From: Daphnia pulex
Taxonomy: Eukaryota > Arthropoda > Branchiopoda > Diplostraca > Daphniidae
Direction: 5' to 3'
NCBI RefSeq assembly: GCF_021134715.1
Contig: NC_060024.1
Coordinates: 7,626,001 to 7,690,000, forward strand
Length of the DNA: 64,000 nt
Part shown: piece after piece, positions 18,437 to 29,762 of the stretch
Numbering within the stretch: position 1 is the stretch's first letter
Layout of the letters: every line of letters starts with the position of its first letter
Notes under the pieces: generated by a model
The model's input: only the letters and a program-made list of their open reading frames with translations
The model's database searches: none
Told to the model about the DNA's origin: nothing
Translations under genes and position numbers: made by a program

Positions 18437-20165
18437 TAGAAGAGCTGTTTTGCTCGAAGCGTAAGCCCCCATAAAATCAACCTATAGACCAAAACAGAGA
18501 TACGAAAGTCAGCAACACTGTGGTGTTGATAAGTGGCACAATCTAATTTGTAATTTATTACCGCGGAATTTTGAATATATCCAGCAACAGACGAAACAAA
18601 CATAATGGAGGCTTTGCCTCTCTTTTCCATGGGCGGAAGAGCTTCTTTAGACAAGAAGAACGAAGACTTGACGTTGACGTCGAATATCTTATCCCAAACT
18701 TCCTCAGTGCACTGATAGATAAGAAAAAGAAAATTAAGAATATGTACATTACTACTCAATGTAAAGGACTCACTTTCATCAGACAGCCTGAACCGGAATT
18801 TACTGCGGCGTTGGAAATCAAAATATCGAAACCTCCGAATTCTGCCGCTGTCTTTTCCAGGAGTCTTGTCCGATCTTTTTTGTCACCGGCGTGACAAACC
18901 ATTCCCGAAACGGACAGACCTTCGCTTTTCAACTTGGCAGGAGCTTCGTCAACATTTTTCTGGTTGCGGCTACTAATGACAACGTGAGCTCCATCGACGG
19001 CCAAACGCTGGGCCATGGCGAACCCCATTCTATTTTCAAAACAACAATAAAATCGATCAGTATACAGACAGCACCCTTCCGTCTTTTAGCCGTCTTTTCT
19101 CTAACGTATTGGGACCGCGCATACCGTTTTAAAGACGAGGTTTTATGGGATGAAATCAGGCGCAAACAAGGGAATGTGTCCGCTTTTTAGGGGGTTTATG
19201 TTGGGCCAATGCCGGTTTTTAATCCGTTGTTTTTGGGTTTATTTGTGTTTTTTTTTTTAATTAATCAAATTTTTGTTTAAATTTAGCCTAAAACATGCTA
19301 AAATTTCTTTTTTTATTATTTAAAAATAAATTTATGGTTAAATCACTTAAATCGTACTTTCTGAAGCCGAATTTCAAATATAAAAGTTCTCTTCGCTCTG
19401 CGGTTAGAACGCAACATTTTCTCATGTTCGAATTACTAGTCCGACTTTCTAACCACTCACCCATGTACTATTGGAAATCGAAGTTAAAAAAATTGTTTCT
19501 TAAGATAGCATTTGGACTTAGAATTTTCGCGCATTTCGTGTCTTTGTGTCATTGTTCACTAACCCAAAACACAGAAACGAGACCAGTTTTAGACTGCTTT
19601 GGGCCAAACGGAATTTTATATTTGTGCCCATAAAAAAACCAATTTGGGACCACACGAATTGGAAGGACAAAAGCCGTCTTTTTTCCGTCCTTTTTTTCCG
19701 GCACAATAGGGGCGTCAGACGGAACCCTTTAGTTTTTAAGCGTTTCAATTAGACGGATAAAAACCGTCTTTTTTTCGGATTGTTTGTACGGTACGGAAGG
19801 GACGGTTTTTATACCGCTTAAAAAACAGGGATGTTGTCTGAATGGTCGTATATTAATTAAGAAAATTGAACTTACCCATTGGTGGATGCGGTGACGACAC
19901 CCACACGGCCCTGCAAGGATCTCCTTTGACGGGCCAGTTCGGAAGCTGTGGCCATTTGCCTGACATCCTGCTCAGCACTGGCGGCCGAAGAAAGAAGGAA
20001 ACGACGAGACAAAAGAGAAGTAGTTTTCAACATTTTAAAATTGTTTGATCAAACTTGAAAGGAACAGTTGAATAAAAGAATGGAGCTCTGAAAAGTCCCG
20101 ATTCTTTCCTTTTTTTATTAATAAGAAGGGGAAGTGTTGCTCTTGTTCTTTTCACTACCACTATA
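18437..20165 (-). pseudogene. DHRS4: Truncated DHRS4-like short-chain dehydrogenase copy
   Basis: Exon 1 is 20033-19876, starting at ATG 20033. Exon 2 is 19029-18774 and exon 3 is 18711-18562. The exon 4 remnant is 18481-18437. Exons 1-3 have the same lengths (158, 256, 150 nt) and phases as the copy at 35093-36131. The Rossmann start (ASTNGMGFAMAQ), the NAAVN motif, the catalytic Ser region (VSSVAG) and the YASSK active-site motif are still readable. The frame then runs into the hexamer repeat, so the rest of exon 4 and everything downstream is missing. Intron 1 is 846 bp instead of 68 bp because of an insertion (19065-19840). About 80-130 bp upstream of the ATG is shared with the other copy. 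NADP-dependent carbonyl/retinal reductase is the family role; this copy is very probably non-functional. Confidence 0.8.
19065..19840. mobile_element. 776-bp transposon-like insertion in intron 1 of the truncated DHRS4 copy
   Basis: Comparison with the second copy's 68-bp intron 1 shows the insertion precisely: the host sequence reads across GATCAGTA/AATGGTCG there. The ends are imperfect inverted repeats, CAGACAGCACCCTT and CAGACAACATCCCT. Internal GACGG/CCGTC motifs recur near both ends. No target duplication is obvious and no transposase is encoded. Confidence 0.65.
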
Positions 20166-23093
20166 CGCAAAACCAGGAAAATTTTCAAGATAAGCCAAGG
20201 AAACCCAATATATATTTTCCAAACTGTTTGTTAAATCGGACTGCAGTCGTGGGTCAAATCTTTCTGAGGCTTAGGTTATACTGGGTTTTCCCAATTGGTT
20301 TTTACGATTTGTTCTTTACGGACTTATATGTGACTCTTGATACGTTAATTTTATCGACGGAATCTGATTGGCAACCGCCTTGCACAGTCACAGGTTGGAC
20401 CCCCAGAAAAAGCATAGCTAAACCAACATGCGCCATAACAAAAATAAAACAAAAATAGCCCTTAATCTAATACCTTAAGGGAAAACCCATCTACTTATTG
20501 CCTCTAGTTACACAAAACAAAAAAGATAGAAAAGGGAAAATCAGCAGTGAGTTGTTTGGGTAGAATCAATATAAGATTGAAGATATGCTGTTAAGTCAAC
20601 GAAACGCACAGCAGTTATCTCTTTAATAATGTCAAACTCATGTGTGTAAAACCCCAAACAAATGGCCTTGACGCACGGGAAATTATGAAATGTGAAGGGC
20701 TATAAGCCTATGTACACCTTTGTATGTAGGCTAAAACGTTGATAAATTTGTTGTCAATTTCAATTCCATCATCGTTGTTGATAAATTTTTCCAGCATCGT
20801 GAAATCGTTTGAGAGAAAATACAAGAAGTCTTGACTCTCGTTCTCTACGCGCGGCTATTTATAAATCGCAAATTACGGGTGGTAAACTCTCTAAAAAAAA
20901 GTCTTGAAAAAGACGACAATTGTTGTGTTTTTACAAGACAGATGAGTCCGTAAATATCACACGACGTTTTTTTGTCGTGAAAATACGCAACTTTTTCATC
21001 GGTACACAAGCAAAAACGCGGGTAATTTTCCGTATACATTTTACGTCGATTCTTATAGACTAAATCCCTTCAAGGGGAAAGGAAACAGTTTTTTGCTGAG
21101 TGTGAAAACCATCCATCAACATCACCCACCATCAACCTCAATCAACCCCATCCCACCCACTTCAATATTTTAGTTTCAAAAATATTGTAAGATCGTTGTG
21201 TAAGTCGTTTTCTACTCACTACATTTTCCACCTCAACTGGGATCGATCCCACGAACTCGAAACAATGGATTCGTAACTGGGGTTACTTGGTTAACAAGTT
21301 ATCAACTGGGGTACTTGGTTATTGCTTTTTCAGCTCAAAACAAACTTCATGTATGATTCGAAAATACGAAAATTGGAACTTAGAAATTTTTCTGAAAATT
21401 AATGATACGCGAATGTATAGCTAAGACGCTTGTATAACCAGCAAGAAGCATAGACATCAAATGTTTTATAGTCCATATATTTCTATTTAAATTATGTGTT
21501 GATGTGTTGACTATGCAGCATTACATTTCATTATTCCATAATTCTTGAATATAGACTTTGTCGTTCATTGCAAAGGGCAATGAATGCAACGGATAGCGGC
21601 CATGTTTCTCCCACTGATAGTCAAGTGGGTGGTGGGTGAACCCCTGCTATTAAAAATAGAAAATGGGTAGGAGAGGACGAAAGGGGGGATGAACAGGGGA
21701 TCAGAAGTATGCCGCCTTCTAAGGGGGAGTAAGAGTACGGGGGAAGAAGTTGGCCTTCGTTCTCTTTTTTTGCCAACGAAAGTTAAGGAAAGGGAAAGAA
21801 AACGCCGCTCTTCAAAGCAAGAGAAGGTGGAAGCGAGGTCACACAAAATGCAGATAGAAAGACTGTCGTCTTTTTGTTGAGAAAAATTTCACGAGCAGCT
21901 TTCGGCGGTTTTTTTTCGACCCCTTCCTTGTTATCTGTACTCAATAGAAAAATATTGGATTTTGACCACAAATTTTTAGTCTTTTTCACGACTGTGTATC
22001 GTAGGGAAGACTAAATAATACAAAAAAATGCATATTATATTTACATGGAAAGAAACTTTGTTCATTTCTTTATCGTTAAAAAAAATTGGAATTTTAGACC
22101 CATTAGTTTAAGAAATATAGACATTTAAAAAAAGACAGAATATCGGGAATTTAGGACAGCAAATTTTACTGCAGTTTAGATAGGCAGGGAGCTCCGCCCT
22201 CAAATGGGGCGTTGCTAAGCTATTTTTTTCATTAAATGTAAATCTCAATTTACACGATAATTCCAAATTTTTTTACAGACATATAGAATTGATATAGGGA
22301 AACACGATTTAAATTTTTTTGAAAATTTTTTTGCAAATTTTAAGGATTATAAAGCAAACGTCCCACCCCAACCAATAGTGTCCTCACTTACCTCTCAAAA
22401 TAGGCACCTTCCACAAATTTTTGAAATCTTTAGCCGTCTCCTACGGGTAAACGGTTTACTCTAAAATTAAATAAAAAATATGGGGGGTACCTTCACATGT
22501 TAAATACATAAAAATGTAAAAAATAAATAAAATAGGGTTATCAAATTGGGAGATGTAGCGGGAAAACGAAAACCGTTCCGTCTTACTCCAGTCTCCCCTA
22601 CATGTGCAATCAACAAGCCATTGTCACCTTTGTCACGACAACTGTTTTGAGAAAGAAAGAAGATAAGCAAAAATAAGAAAATCGGGAAATTCCAAATTGC
22701 GGCATTAACATCAGACCGCTTTATATACAGAAAATGACAGACGAGCTTATTTCTTAATACTTCTGATAAATATAATCAATCACATGTGTAGCAATCTATT
22801 GTGTAATAGGTATGATTCATGAATTAAACCATTTTCTTAATTAATAAAATAAATGATAATATAAATTTGTTCCAAAATGAGATGTCAAAGCCCAGCGCTC
22901 ATCGCTATTTTAAAAATCGGCGCTATAGTTATAGGTAAAAAGCATTATTATTTTATTTTATAAAAAAAAACAATTCCATAAAGTCTACGATAATAACGTG
23001 CCAATACTTGTACTAACTTCAACTGGTGAAATGGGTAAATAGACCGTGTAAAAAAATGAACATGACATTTTATCATGCAAACGAATTACGACT
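20166..23093. other. Long gene-free stretch
   Basis: About 2.9 kb without a recognised gene. A possible tRNA-like remnant (minus) lies at 21230-21297, with TGGGATCGATCCCA at B-box position. The ORF at 21565-21846 is without recognisable domains. The rest is AT-rich and shows no convincing structure. Confidence 0.4.
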
Positions 23094-23342
23094 TCACGCA
23101 GTAGGGGGAGGGACAGAAATAGGAAGTGTTCCATTGCCACCTAATACAGCCAAAACAGCCGCAGCTCGGGCCCCTGATGGCAAACAAGATTCGAATATTT
23201 CCATCAAAAGATAGTCATTCTGGACTGACTGAAGAAAATATTCTAACGACACTCGGCCGTCCAGATCTCGGTCTAGAAGACTAAGCGCCATTTCACTCAG
23301 GTCTCTTGGACCTTCGTCTGGGTCGTCCTCGTTGTTTCCCAT
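23094..23342 (-). CDS. EF-hand protein exon, calaxin/EFCAB1-like C terminus
   Basis: 82 codons from the ATG at 23342. It reads DPDEGPRDLSE and then the EF-hand loop DRDLDGRVSLEYF (acidic positions 1, 3, 5 and Gly 6), followed by LLMEIFESCLP. The order DPDEG..DL.E, EF-hand, LLLE.F..CLP is characteristic of the last EF-hand of calaxin (EFCAB1), a dynein-associated calcium sensor. That protein has about 210 residues, so this is only its C-terminal third plus an unrelated tail. Other exons were not found nearby. It is either the last exon of a gene with distant exons or a fragment. Confidence 0.5.
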   Translation of the reverse strand: MGNNEDDPDEGPRDLSEMALSLLDRDLDGRVSLEYFLQSVQNDYLLMEIFESCLPSGARAAAVLAVLGGNGTLPISVPPPTA

Positions 23343-24496
23343 AATGGTTATTGCACTAAATGGTTCTAACAGCTAATGGTTAGATTTACATTTTCTGCTG
23401 GTCAGTTTCAATTCCGACAATAGGATTACCAGTAGTTCTCTATTGCTGTATAGTCGAGAGAAGGTTGTGCCAATGTTTTGTTTTCTCATGACATAGCGTG
23501 TGTATTGAGAAGAACTTGGTGTTTTCTAATTTATGCTCGTCAGTGGCACAAAGCTATTCGGTATTTGTTTTCTGTACTTGCGTTTTGCAATATTGTGAGA
23601 ATTCCTGTGTTAGGATATACGAATGGACAGAAGACGACGGTCTGTTAATTTGAATATTTTTATTTCATTCAAACGCAAAACGTGGTTATACGCAGGTGAA
23701 GTTGTGATTATTTCTACCTATGGTTACTACGGAATGTATTAGACAATTAAACTCCCACTTGTAAGCGCGGAAAAGGATTTTCTGGGTGTTTGGCAGCTCT
23801 GTTTCTTTATATATGTCAATCTTAATAACCAGATTTATTTATAAGTAATAATTCACCCTTTGAATTCAGCGAACTCAAACGTGCGTCTTGCCTGTCCCAA
23901 GTCCAGTATTGTCAACTTCGCCATATCAATATTGACAGGTTGAAGTCAAATACCTGAGGTATATTTACTGAGGTATATTTATATACGAAGGTCCTTAACA
24001 ATATTAGGGTGTGCGTTATAGGGGGTAATGTAGTAGTAGCTAAGAGTGGAATTCTGAGGGTTTAATGTCCATTATGTTTTTCCTCATACGTTTCTTCCCT
24101 GAGTGACCAATCGTCACCAAATTTTTTACATAATTCTGTCAAAATTTGATACACCGTGTAGTGGGGTTTTCATTTGTTTTTTTTATTGTTTTAAAAAATT
24201 AATTTGCGTACTTGTTACCTAGCTGGTTGCCGAATCCTAGGCAGTGAATTCGCTTTTTTTGCGTAACCTTCCAACTGTCAGTGCAGTGAGTTCTCAGCAG
24301 TGTAAACAAAATGAAAAAAAAGTTTGGATCTTCCCTAGCAAGACAAGTTTTCTGCTATATGAGTGGAGACTGGAGAGTATTTCTTATTTGATTTTATTTG
24401 GTATTGATGTTCTTGTTCGATTTCGTCTTTCTTCTTCTTTTTACTTTGTATTTTAAATTATTTAAAATTGGTTACCGTGCGCTGTTGCAATATCAA
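23343..24496. other. Gene-free stretch with a duplicated segment
   Basis: 23441-23590 is a near copy of 34343-34480 (both contain GTATAGTCGAGAGAAGGTTG and CTATTCGGTATTTGTTTTCT). No gene is seen in the rest. Confidence 0.5.
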
Positions 24497-27443
24497 TTAT
24501 ATTTTCTTGGCAGGCGCTAGGATCTGGCGAGCGATGAGGTCTTTTAGGACTTCGTTGCTCCCGCCGTAAATGGTCTGAACTCTGGCGTCAAGGTAAGCGC
24601 GAGCGATAGGAGTATCGTAAAGGTATCCGGCTTCTCCGTGTAACTGTAAACATTGGGCTGCAATCTTATTTTCCAACTCTGAGACCCTAGAAAGGCAACA
24701 AAGAAAGAAAAATAAAATGGTAAATAGAAGAATGAGCAGCAGCGCTGTGGGCAAGGGCAAACAATGGGAAATTGTCCTAGTACCAGATTTTGGCCATACA
24801 AGCCATTTGGGCGTCGAGCTGTTGCACTTCGTGGAGCGCGATACACTGGTCGATAAAAGCTCGTGCCACGCAAATCTCGGTCTTCATCTCGGCGAGTTTA
24901 TGTTGAATCGTCTGTGTAAAAATGTGAGATTATAAAGGGTCGCGCACTCCAAGTGGGTAAATGACAAATTGTAACCGTGAACCTGCAAGTTGGAAAGTGT
25001 TTTGCCGTAGGCTTTGCGCTGCATCACGTACTGTTTTGTCTCTTCAAACATGAATTCGGATTGAGCACAAGCGTGGACGCCGATGAGCAAACGCTCCTGC
25101 GGCAATTCATTCATTAGGTAATAGAATCCTTTATTCTCTTCTCCCAGCAGTGCACTGGCTGGAAGACGGACATCTTCGAAAAACAAACCCGCAGTATCCT
25201 TTTGATTTCAAATGAAATTTGATGACATGTAAACGTGGTGTAATAACTTAAAAAATAAACTTACAGATGCCCCCAAGCCGATTTTCTTCATCAGCCAGCT
25301 TTTTTTAAATCCAGGAGTATCTGCGTCAACAATGAACAAACTAATACCATGAGCTGCTGATTTTGCTTCTTTGTTGGTTACTGCCACAACTACAACGACA
25401 TCGGCTAACCACCCGGTGCTGATGAATATCTTGGATCCGTTAAGAATGTAATCTGACCCATCCTTCCGCGCAAATGATTTGATCCCTTGAAGATCGCTTT
25501 CGTTGCGAAACAATAGGATAATAATAAGAAAGGGGAAAGCTCAATGAAATAAAAAGAAAATGTCTTTATACCTTCCAGCGTCTGGCTCAGTCATGGCGAT
25601 AGCCGAAATTTTTTTTCCAGCTGTCATGTCTGGGATATACTTTTGTTTTTGTTCTTCACTTCCATATTTGCTAAAATAAGGCATGATAATATTAGAATGA
25701 ACGGGGAAGGCTGGTGCATCTGTTGAAGCATAGCCTCTGAAAAATACAAACATTTAAATGAAAAAAAAACCATATTAATTGTTGTTAGCTGCACTTACTG
25801 TTCTTCCATTATAATACATGCATCGGCAAAAGAACCTCCAATACCACCATGTTCTTCTGGTATGTTGATACCTAGCAATCCACATGATCCAGCTTTTTCC
25901 CAAATTTCTTTATCAGTATACCCACGCTCATTCCACCTGTAAAATTGTGCAAAATCGAGTAAAATGTCTGTCATCAGTTGATTGAATAAAGACCTAACTT
26001 ACGCTTGACTATGAGGAGTGATCTCTTTTTGAAAAAACTTCCTCACAGTCTCTCTAAAAGAATCTTGTTCTGGACCAAATAAGGTGCGAGAACCAATATC
26101 AGTTAACTTGGGCATTTTCGCTGTAGGTCGCCTTTGACCATCATGTGATCCAAACTTCACTGCATTGGCTACCACATTGCTACTAGCTCCATAATGTAAA
26201 AAACAAACTCTAAAAAAATAAAATAATTGTTGATTTTTAGTTTCTTCACTGAGAAAATCTAACCCAATTAATGGTGCACTGCTACAATTGTATAAAGCCC
26301 CTTGGCCTTGGACGCCTTCGGGATTTAGGTTTTGTTAAGTTAATGATTAATAGTTTTTAACTCTCCACTTTTGACTATGACTTAGTTTTCTCACCATGTA
26401 TCACCATCAGTGATTCTAACGTCAGCAGAAAAAATTTACGTTTTAAAAAAACGTCAAAGTCATACGTCACGGAAGATTCTTCCGTAAAAGTCAACGTCAA
26501 AACGTCAAACATCATTGAAAAAATTACTTAAGTCAAAAGTCATGACTTAAGTCAGCAAAACGTCAAATTTTCATTTTAAAAATAGTTTTTGGATTAACAT
26601 TTTTTTAACTCAATTTAAAGGACGTTTTTTGCTATTAAAAAAAAAACCTCTGTACTCTTGCTAGCCATTTTAAGAAAATTTGCCTGAAAAATCAACAAAT
26701 TTTCAGAAAACAGCACACACACATTTTAACATTACAATTTACATTTTATCGACTTGGACGGGAAAAAGTCTTTTTACACATCCGAAACGTCAAAAGTCAA
26801 CGTCAAAGTCAGGTTTTTTTAAAGGCTTACGTCAAACGTCACTAACACGTCAAAATTCGTGAAAAACGACTTAAGTCATGAGTCATGACTTAAGTCAAAA
26901 AATGACTTAAGTAAAAAAACGACGTTCGTTTCACTGCTCACCATAGATTGCTTTTCACAAAAGTGTGTAACTGTCATTCTATTTTCGTTTGTTTACATTT
27001 ACCCATTAACCTAATCTAGCTCCGTCACATTATGAACTATCTCAGAAAACAACGTCAAAAAGTAAATGGCCACTACTTCACTTTTTAAATGCATCGAAAA
27101 GGTTAAAAGAGTCACATAGTTTCTTTTTTTAAGGTAAGAAGTGTCTAATAAGCTCTATACCTAACTTTGTCATGCCTTATAGTTAAAAACTTAACCAAAA
27201 ATACCCTAAATCGTGTTTTTCGGATTTCCTCGAATCTTATTCGCCGAGAAAATTTCCCAATGAAGAATTTTGGGGAGCCTCTTTTAGCAGACTACTGTAA
27301 CTTGTGCTGCGTTAAGAGCCTCCAAACCTTCGGTAATTTATTAAACTAAATCCCTCAGGGATAACGCGCTCCATATACCTTGGAACTGAAATGCCTGCCA
27401 GCTTCCTTCCAAACAGAAAAGACTGTTTTGCAATACTAAACAT
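24497..27443 (-). CDS. ACADL: Long-chain acyl-CoA dehydrogenase, mitochondrial (8 exons)
   Basis: Exons: 27443-27379, 26209-26003, 25936-25799, 25736-25572, 25496-25265, 25198-24983, 24911-24784, 24686-24497. All have GT-AG borders and phases that join into 446 aa. The flavoenzyme does the first step of mitochondrial beta-oxidation, making trans-2-enoyl-CoA. Evidence: LTDIGSRTLFGPE near the N terminus, AMTEPDAG with SDLQGIK across the exon 4/5 border (FAD-binding signature), LFFEDVRLPASALLGEENK, and ARVQTIYGGSNEVLKD at the C terminus. The YGGSNE motif has Gly where medium-chain enzymes carry the catalytic Glu, as in long-chain/isovaleryl types; the base is then probably a Glu in AQSEFMFEETK. 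The N terminus is short and basic, fitting a mitochondrial presequence. Length fits the family (about 430). Intron 1 (about 1.17 kb) carries a hAT-like insertion. Gene looks intact. Confidence 0.93.
26408..26936. mobile_element. 529-bp hAT-like MITE in ACADL intron 1
   Basis: The ends are CAGTGATTCTAACGTC and, on the other strand, CAGTGAAACGAACGTC. The flanks ATCACCAT (26400-26407) and CTCACCAT (26937-26944) match 7/8 as an 8-bp target duplication. The interior is rich in ACGTCAAA and GACTTAAGTCA repeats. The copy of this region at 32311 lacks the insert, giving an empty-site control. Confidence 0.75.
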
Positions 27444-28720
27444 TTTGTTCGATTCAATGAATAGTTTTATAAATTAAAACACGTGAAAGAAATGCACTGC
27501 GAAATTAGAATATTGGCTCTTGGCTGGGCGAGGGACCCTCTGCCTCAAAATCGTGTCAACAAATCAGAATAACAGCTGAATGAACAGCTGCTGGAGGGAT
27601 GGTAAGCTATATATAACCTACATCATACATAACCTCGAAGTGTTATCGAAACCATGGTTTCCCAGTTTCCCTGGGTTTTCCCTAATGGAATAAAAAACAT
27701 CAGTAGACTTTGAATGTAATCCAGATAGCACACTGCAGTACCATAGACGCCCAGAACACGTCACTTTGAGACGTCTGGGATGTACTTGGCACATAGCAGA
27801 TTCCCAAGTTTACATTCCTATGACGTCTTTTACGTATGGCCAATGTCCGCTTCGCCGAGATCTCATAGCGGTCCTTATCCCGTCCCATTGGATGGACTTT
27901 AGACGTACTTGGGACGGAAAAAGGATCTCAAGAAGTCATTAATAATAAATTTTTTTCTTTACTCTTCTTTTTCATATGAGTGTTTGCTGTGCCGACATTT
28001 TTTCACGAACGGTGATCCGGATATCCGGACAAAGTTTATTTGTCAGAGTATGCAAAGGGTTACCAGGCACAGATCATAATTCGACTGCATATAACCATCA
28101 CAGTTGAAGAAATACCTGACTCGGGGATCGAACCCGGATCGTCGTGGTGAGAAGCCAGTACTATACAGATGCGCCACGAAATCATATCATAATTTTGAAG
28201 ATAAAGCTAGTAATAGAATTTTAGAATCAAACTTTGCCGCGAAAAGACAAAGACAGTTTCTCCGAAATTTTCTAAGTGTCGAGAAGGAGCCAAAAAATAA
28301 AAACGGGACGCATCAGAGACTTTTACGAGAGGGAGTAAAAAATGACGTATCCGACAAGATGAAAATGAGTATAACGTGTTCAAATAAGGGCTCGCAATGG
28401 GACATCTTAGAGATTCCCCTGTGCCCCCCCGCACCATCCGCACGGCTTTGGTCCCGCCTTGGGACAAGAATTCCTATCTGGATAAATTGTTTAAAGAACG
28501 TTTGAAATGTAATATTTGATAATGTCTTTGTATGTTCAAATTTTAATGGCACGTTTTTTGCAGGGTTTTTCCTGGGTTTTTCCCCAAATCGGATAAAAAT
28601 TATTTCAAAATATAGACTGTAAACAACAAAATTTTAAGATAAACAAGTACAAGACCCTGGTCTGGTACGCCTTCGGGTGTTTTTTGTACAGTTGTAAACA
28701 AAAATCACCTTTTATTTGAC
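27444..28720. other. Upstream region of ACADL with a tRNA-like SINE head
   Basis: No gene recognised. On the minus strand at 28110-28182, GGGTTCGATCCCC (B box) and TGGCGCATCTG (A box) are at tRNA spacing, but the acceptor stem does not pair. Parts of this stretch (27630-27718 and 28484 onward) recur at 32311-32893. ORFs at 28104-28552 are not supported. Confidence 0.45.
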
Positions 28721-28723
28721 TGA

Positions 28724-29306
28724 TGCTGGGTCTATACTAGCACTTTTTACAGACAAGTTACGGTCATACAGACATACAGACATACGAAAAGCTTATTCCG
28801 TCCAATCTACACTAGCAATTTTCCGTAAGCGTATGCCTGTATGTCTGTATGTCTGTAAGAAAAAAAGTTTCAAACGTTTCAATATTTTTCCGTAAGCGAG
28901 AGAGTCTGTAAAGCTGAAAAATAAGCTGAAATAAGGTTCAACCAATGAGAATGAAGCAAATACTTTTGATTAGTACAACCACACATGACTTCAACATTGT
29001 CTGTTTATGTTCGTCGCACAGTCTTCGTGTGTTCTTAAAAACTTAACATTGAAGTACGTAATAAATGCGTAAATTGTATAAGTTAAAATATAATATAAAA
29101 TAAAATATATTTTAATTAAATATAAAATATAACATAAAATTGTCTAAGTAAATTGCAACGCCCATTTTCCGTATGATGTCTGTAAAGCCAATGTGCAGTG
29201 TAGATTGCGTTACGGAAAAACAGAAATAGCGTGTCTGTAAGTCTGTATGTCTGTATGACTGTATGACCGTAACTTGTCTGTAAAAAGTGCTAGTACAGAC
29301 CCAGCA
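28724..29306. mobile_element. 583-bp MITE with about 64-bp terminal inverted repeats
   Basis: Both ends begin TGCTGGGTCT, continue ACTAGCACTTTTTACAGACA, and end in repeats of ACAGACATAC. A TGA trinucleotide flanks each side (28721-28723, 29307-29309), a possible 3-bp target duplication. The centre is AT-rich and no transposase is present. A truncated copy of the left end lies at 32839-32893. Confidence 0.75.
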
Positions 29307-29419
29307 TGAGGTTTTTGACGTTTGACTGAGTGGCCATATTGTTTTCAAGTAGCTGGGGATGAAGATTGTAAAATGGGGGGGAGGGAACGGTCGTTGCTAT
29401 GAGGCAAGTTTATAATAAT

Positions 29420-29613
29420 CAGTGTCTCCTATCTTTTTAAAAAGATAGTATCTTTTTTTAAAATAACACCTCTTTTAATGAAATTTGGCGGAAAGTCTAC
29501 TAGCTTGGCGCTAAATTTTTATTGTTTACGCCGATAGATTTTCCGCCAAATTTCTTTAAAAGAGGCGTTATTTTAAAAAAGATACTATCTTTTTAAAAAG
29601 ATAGGAGACACTG
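29420..29613. mobile_element. 194-bp long-inverted-repeat element upstream of ECI1
   Basis: Left arm CAGTGTCTCCTATCTTTTTA and its continuation through ATTTGGCGGAAA (about 75 bp) is mirrored by the right arm ending GGAGACACTG with a few mismatches. The element is almost all stem. Each arm itself contains the palindrome ATCTTTTTAAAAAGAT. No target duplication is evident. It ends 149 bp before the ECI1 ATG. Confidence 0.7.
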
Positions 29614-29762
29614 GCAACCTCTTGCTCCGAGCGGCGCAATACAGATTACTTTTTTGGGCTTTCTGCCAGGTGTGTACAGACGAATCTGTTTACTTTTCCT
29701 CGAGAGAAGTTTATTAAGTAATTTTATTCATTTATTTTTTCAAAGACGAATATCATACGAAA

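Noticed and set aside
18173-18472. ORFs reading long Ile-Arg or Ser-Asp repeats
   Set aside because: They translate the AGAATC hexamer microsatellite on either strand.
28104-28552. ORFs of 79-133 aa around the ACADL upstream region
   Set aside because: They span a tRNA-like SINE head and repeated DNA; no domain, splice model or conserved pattern.
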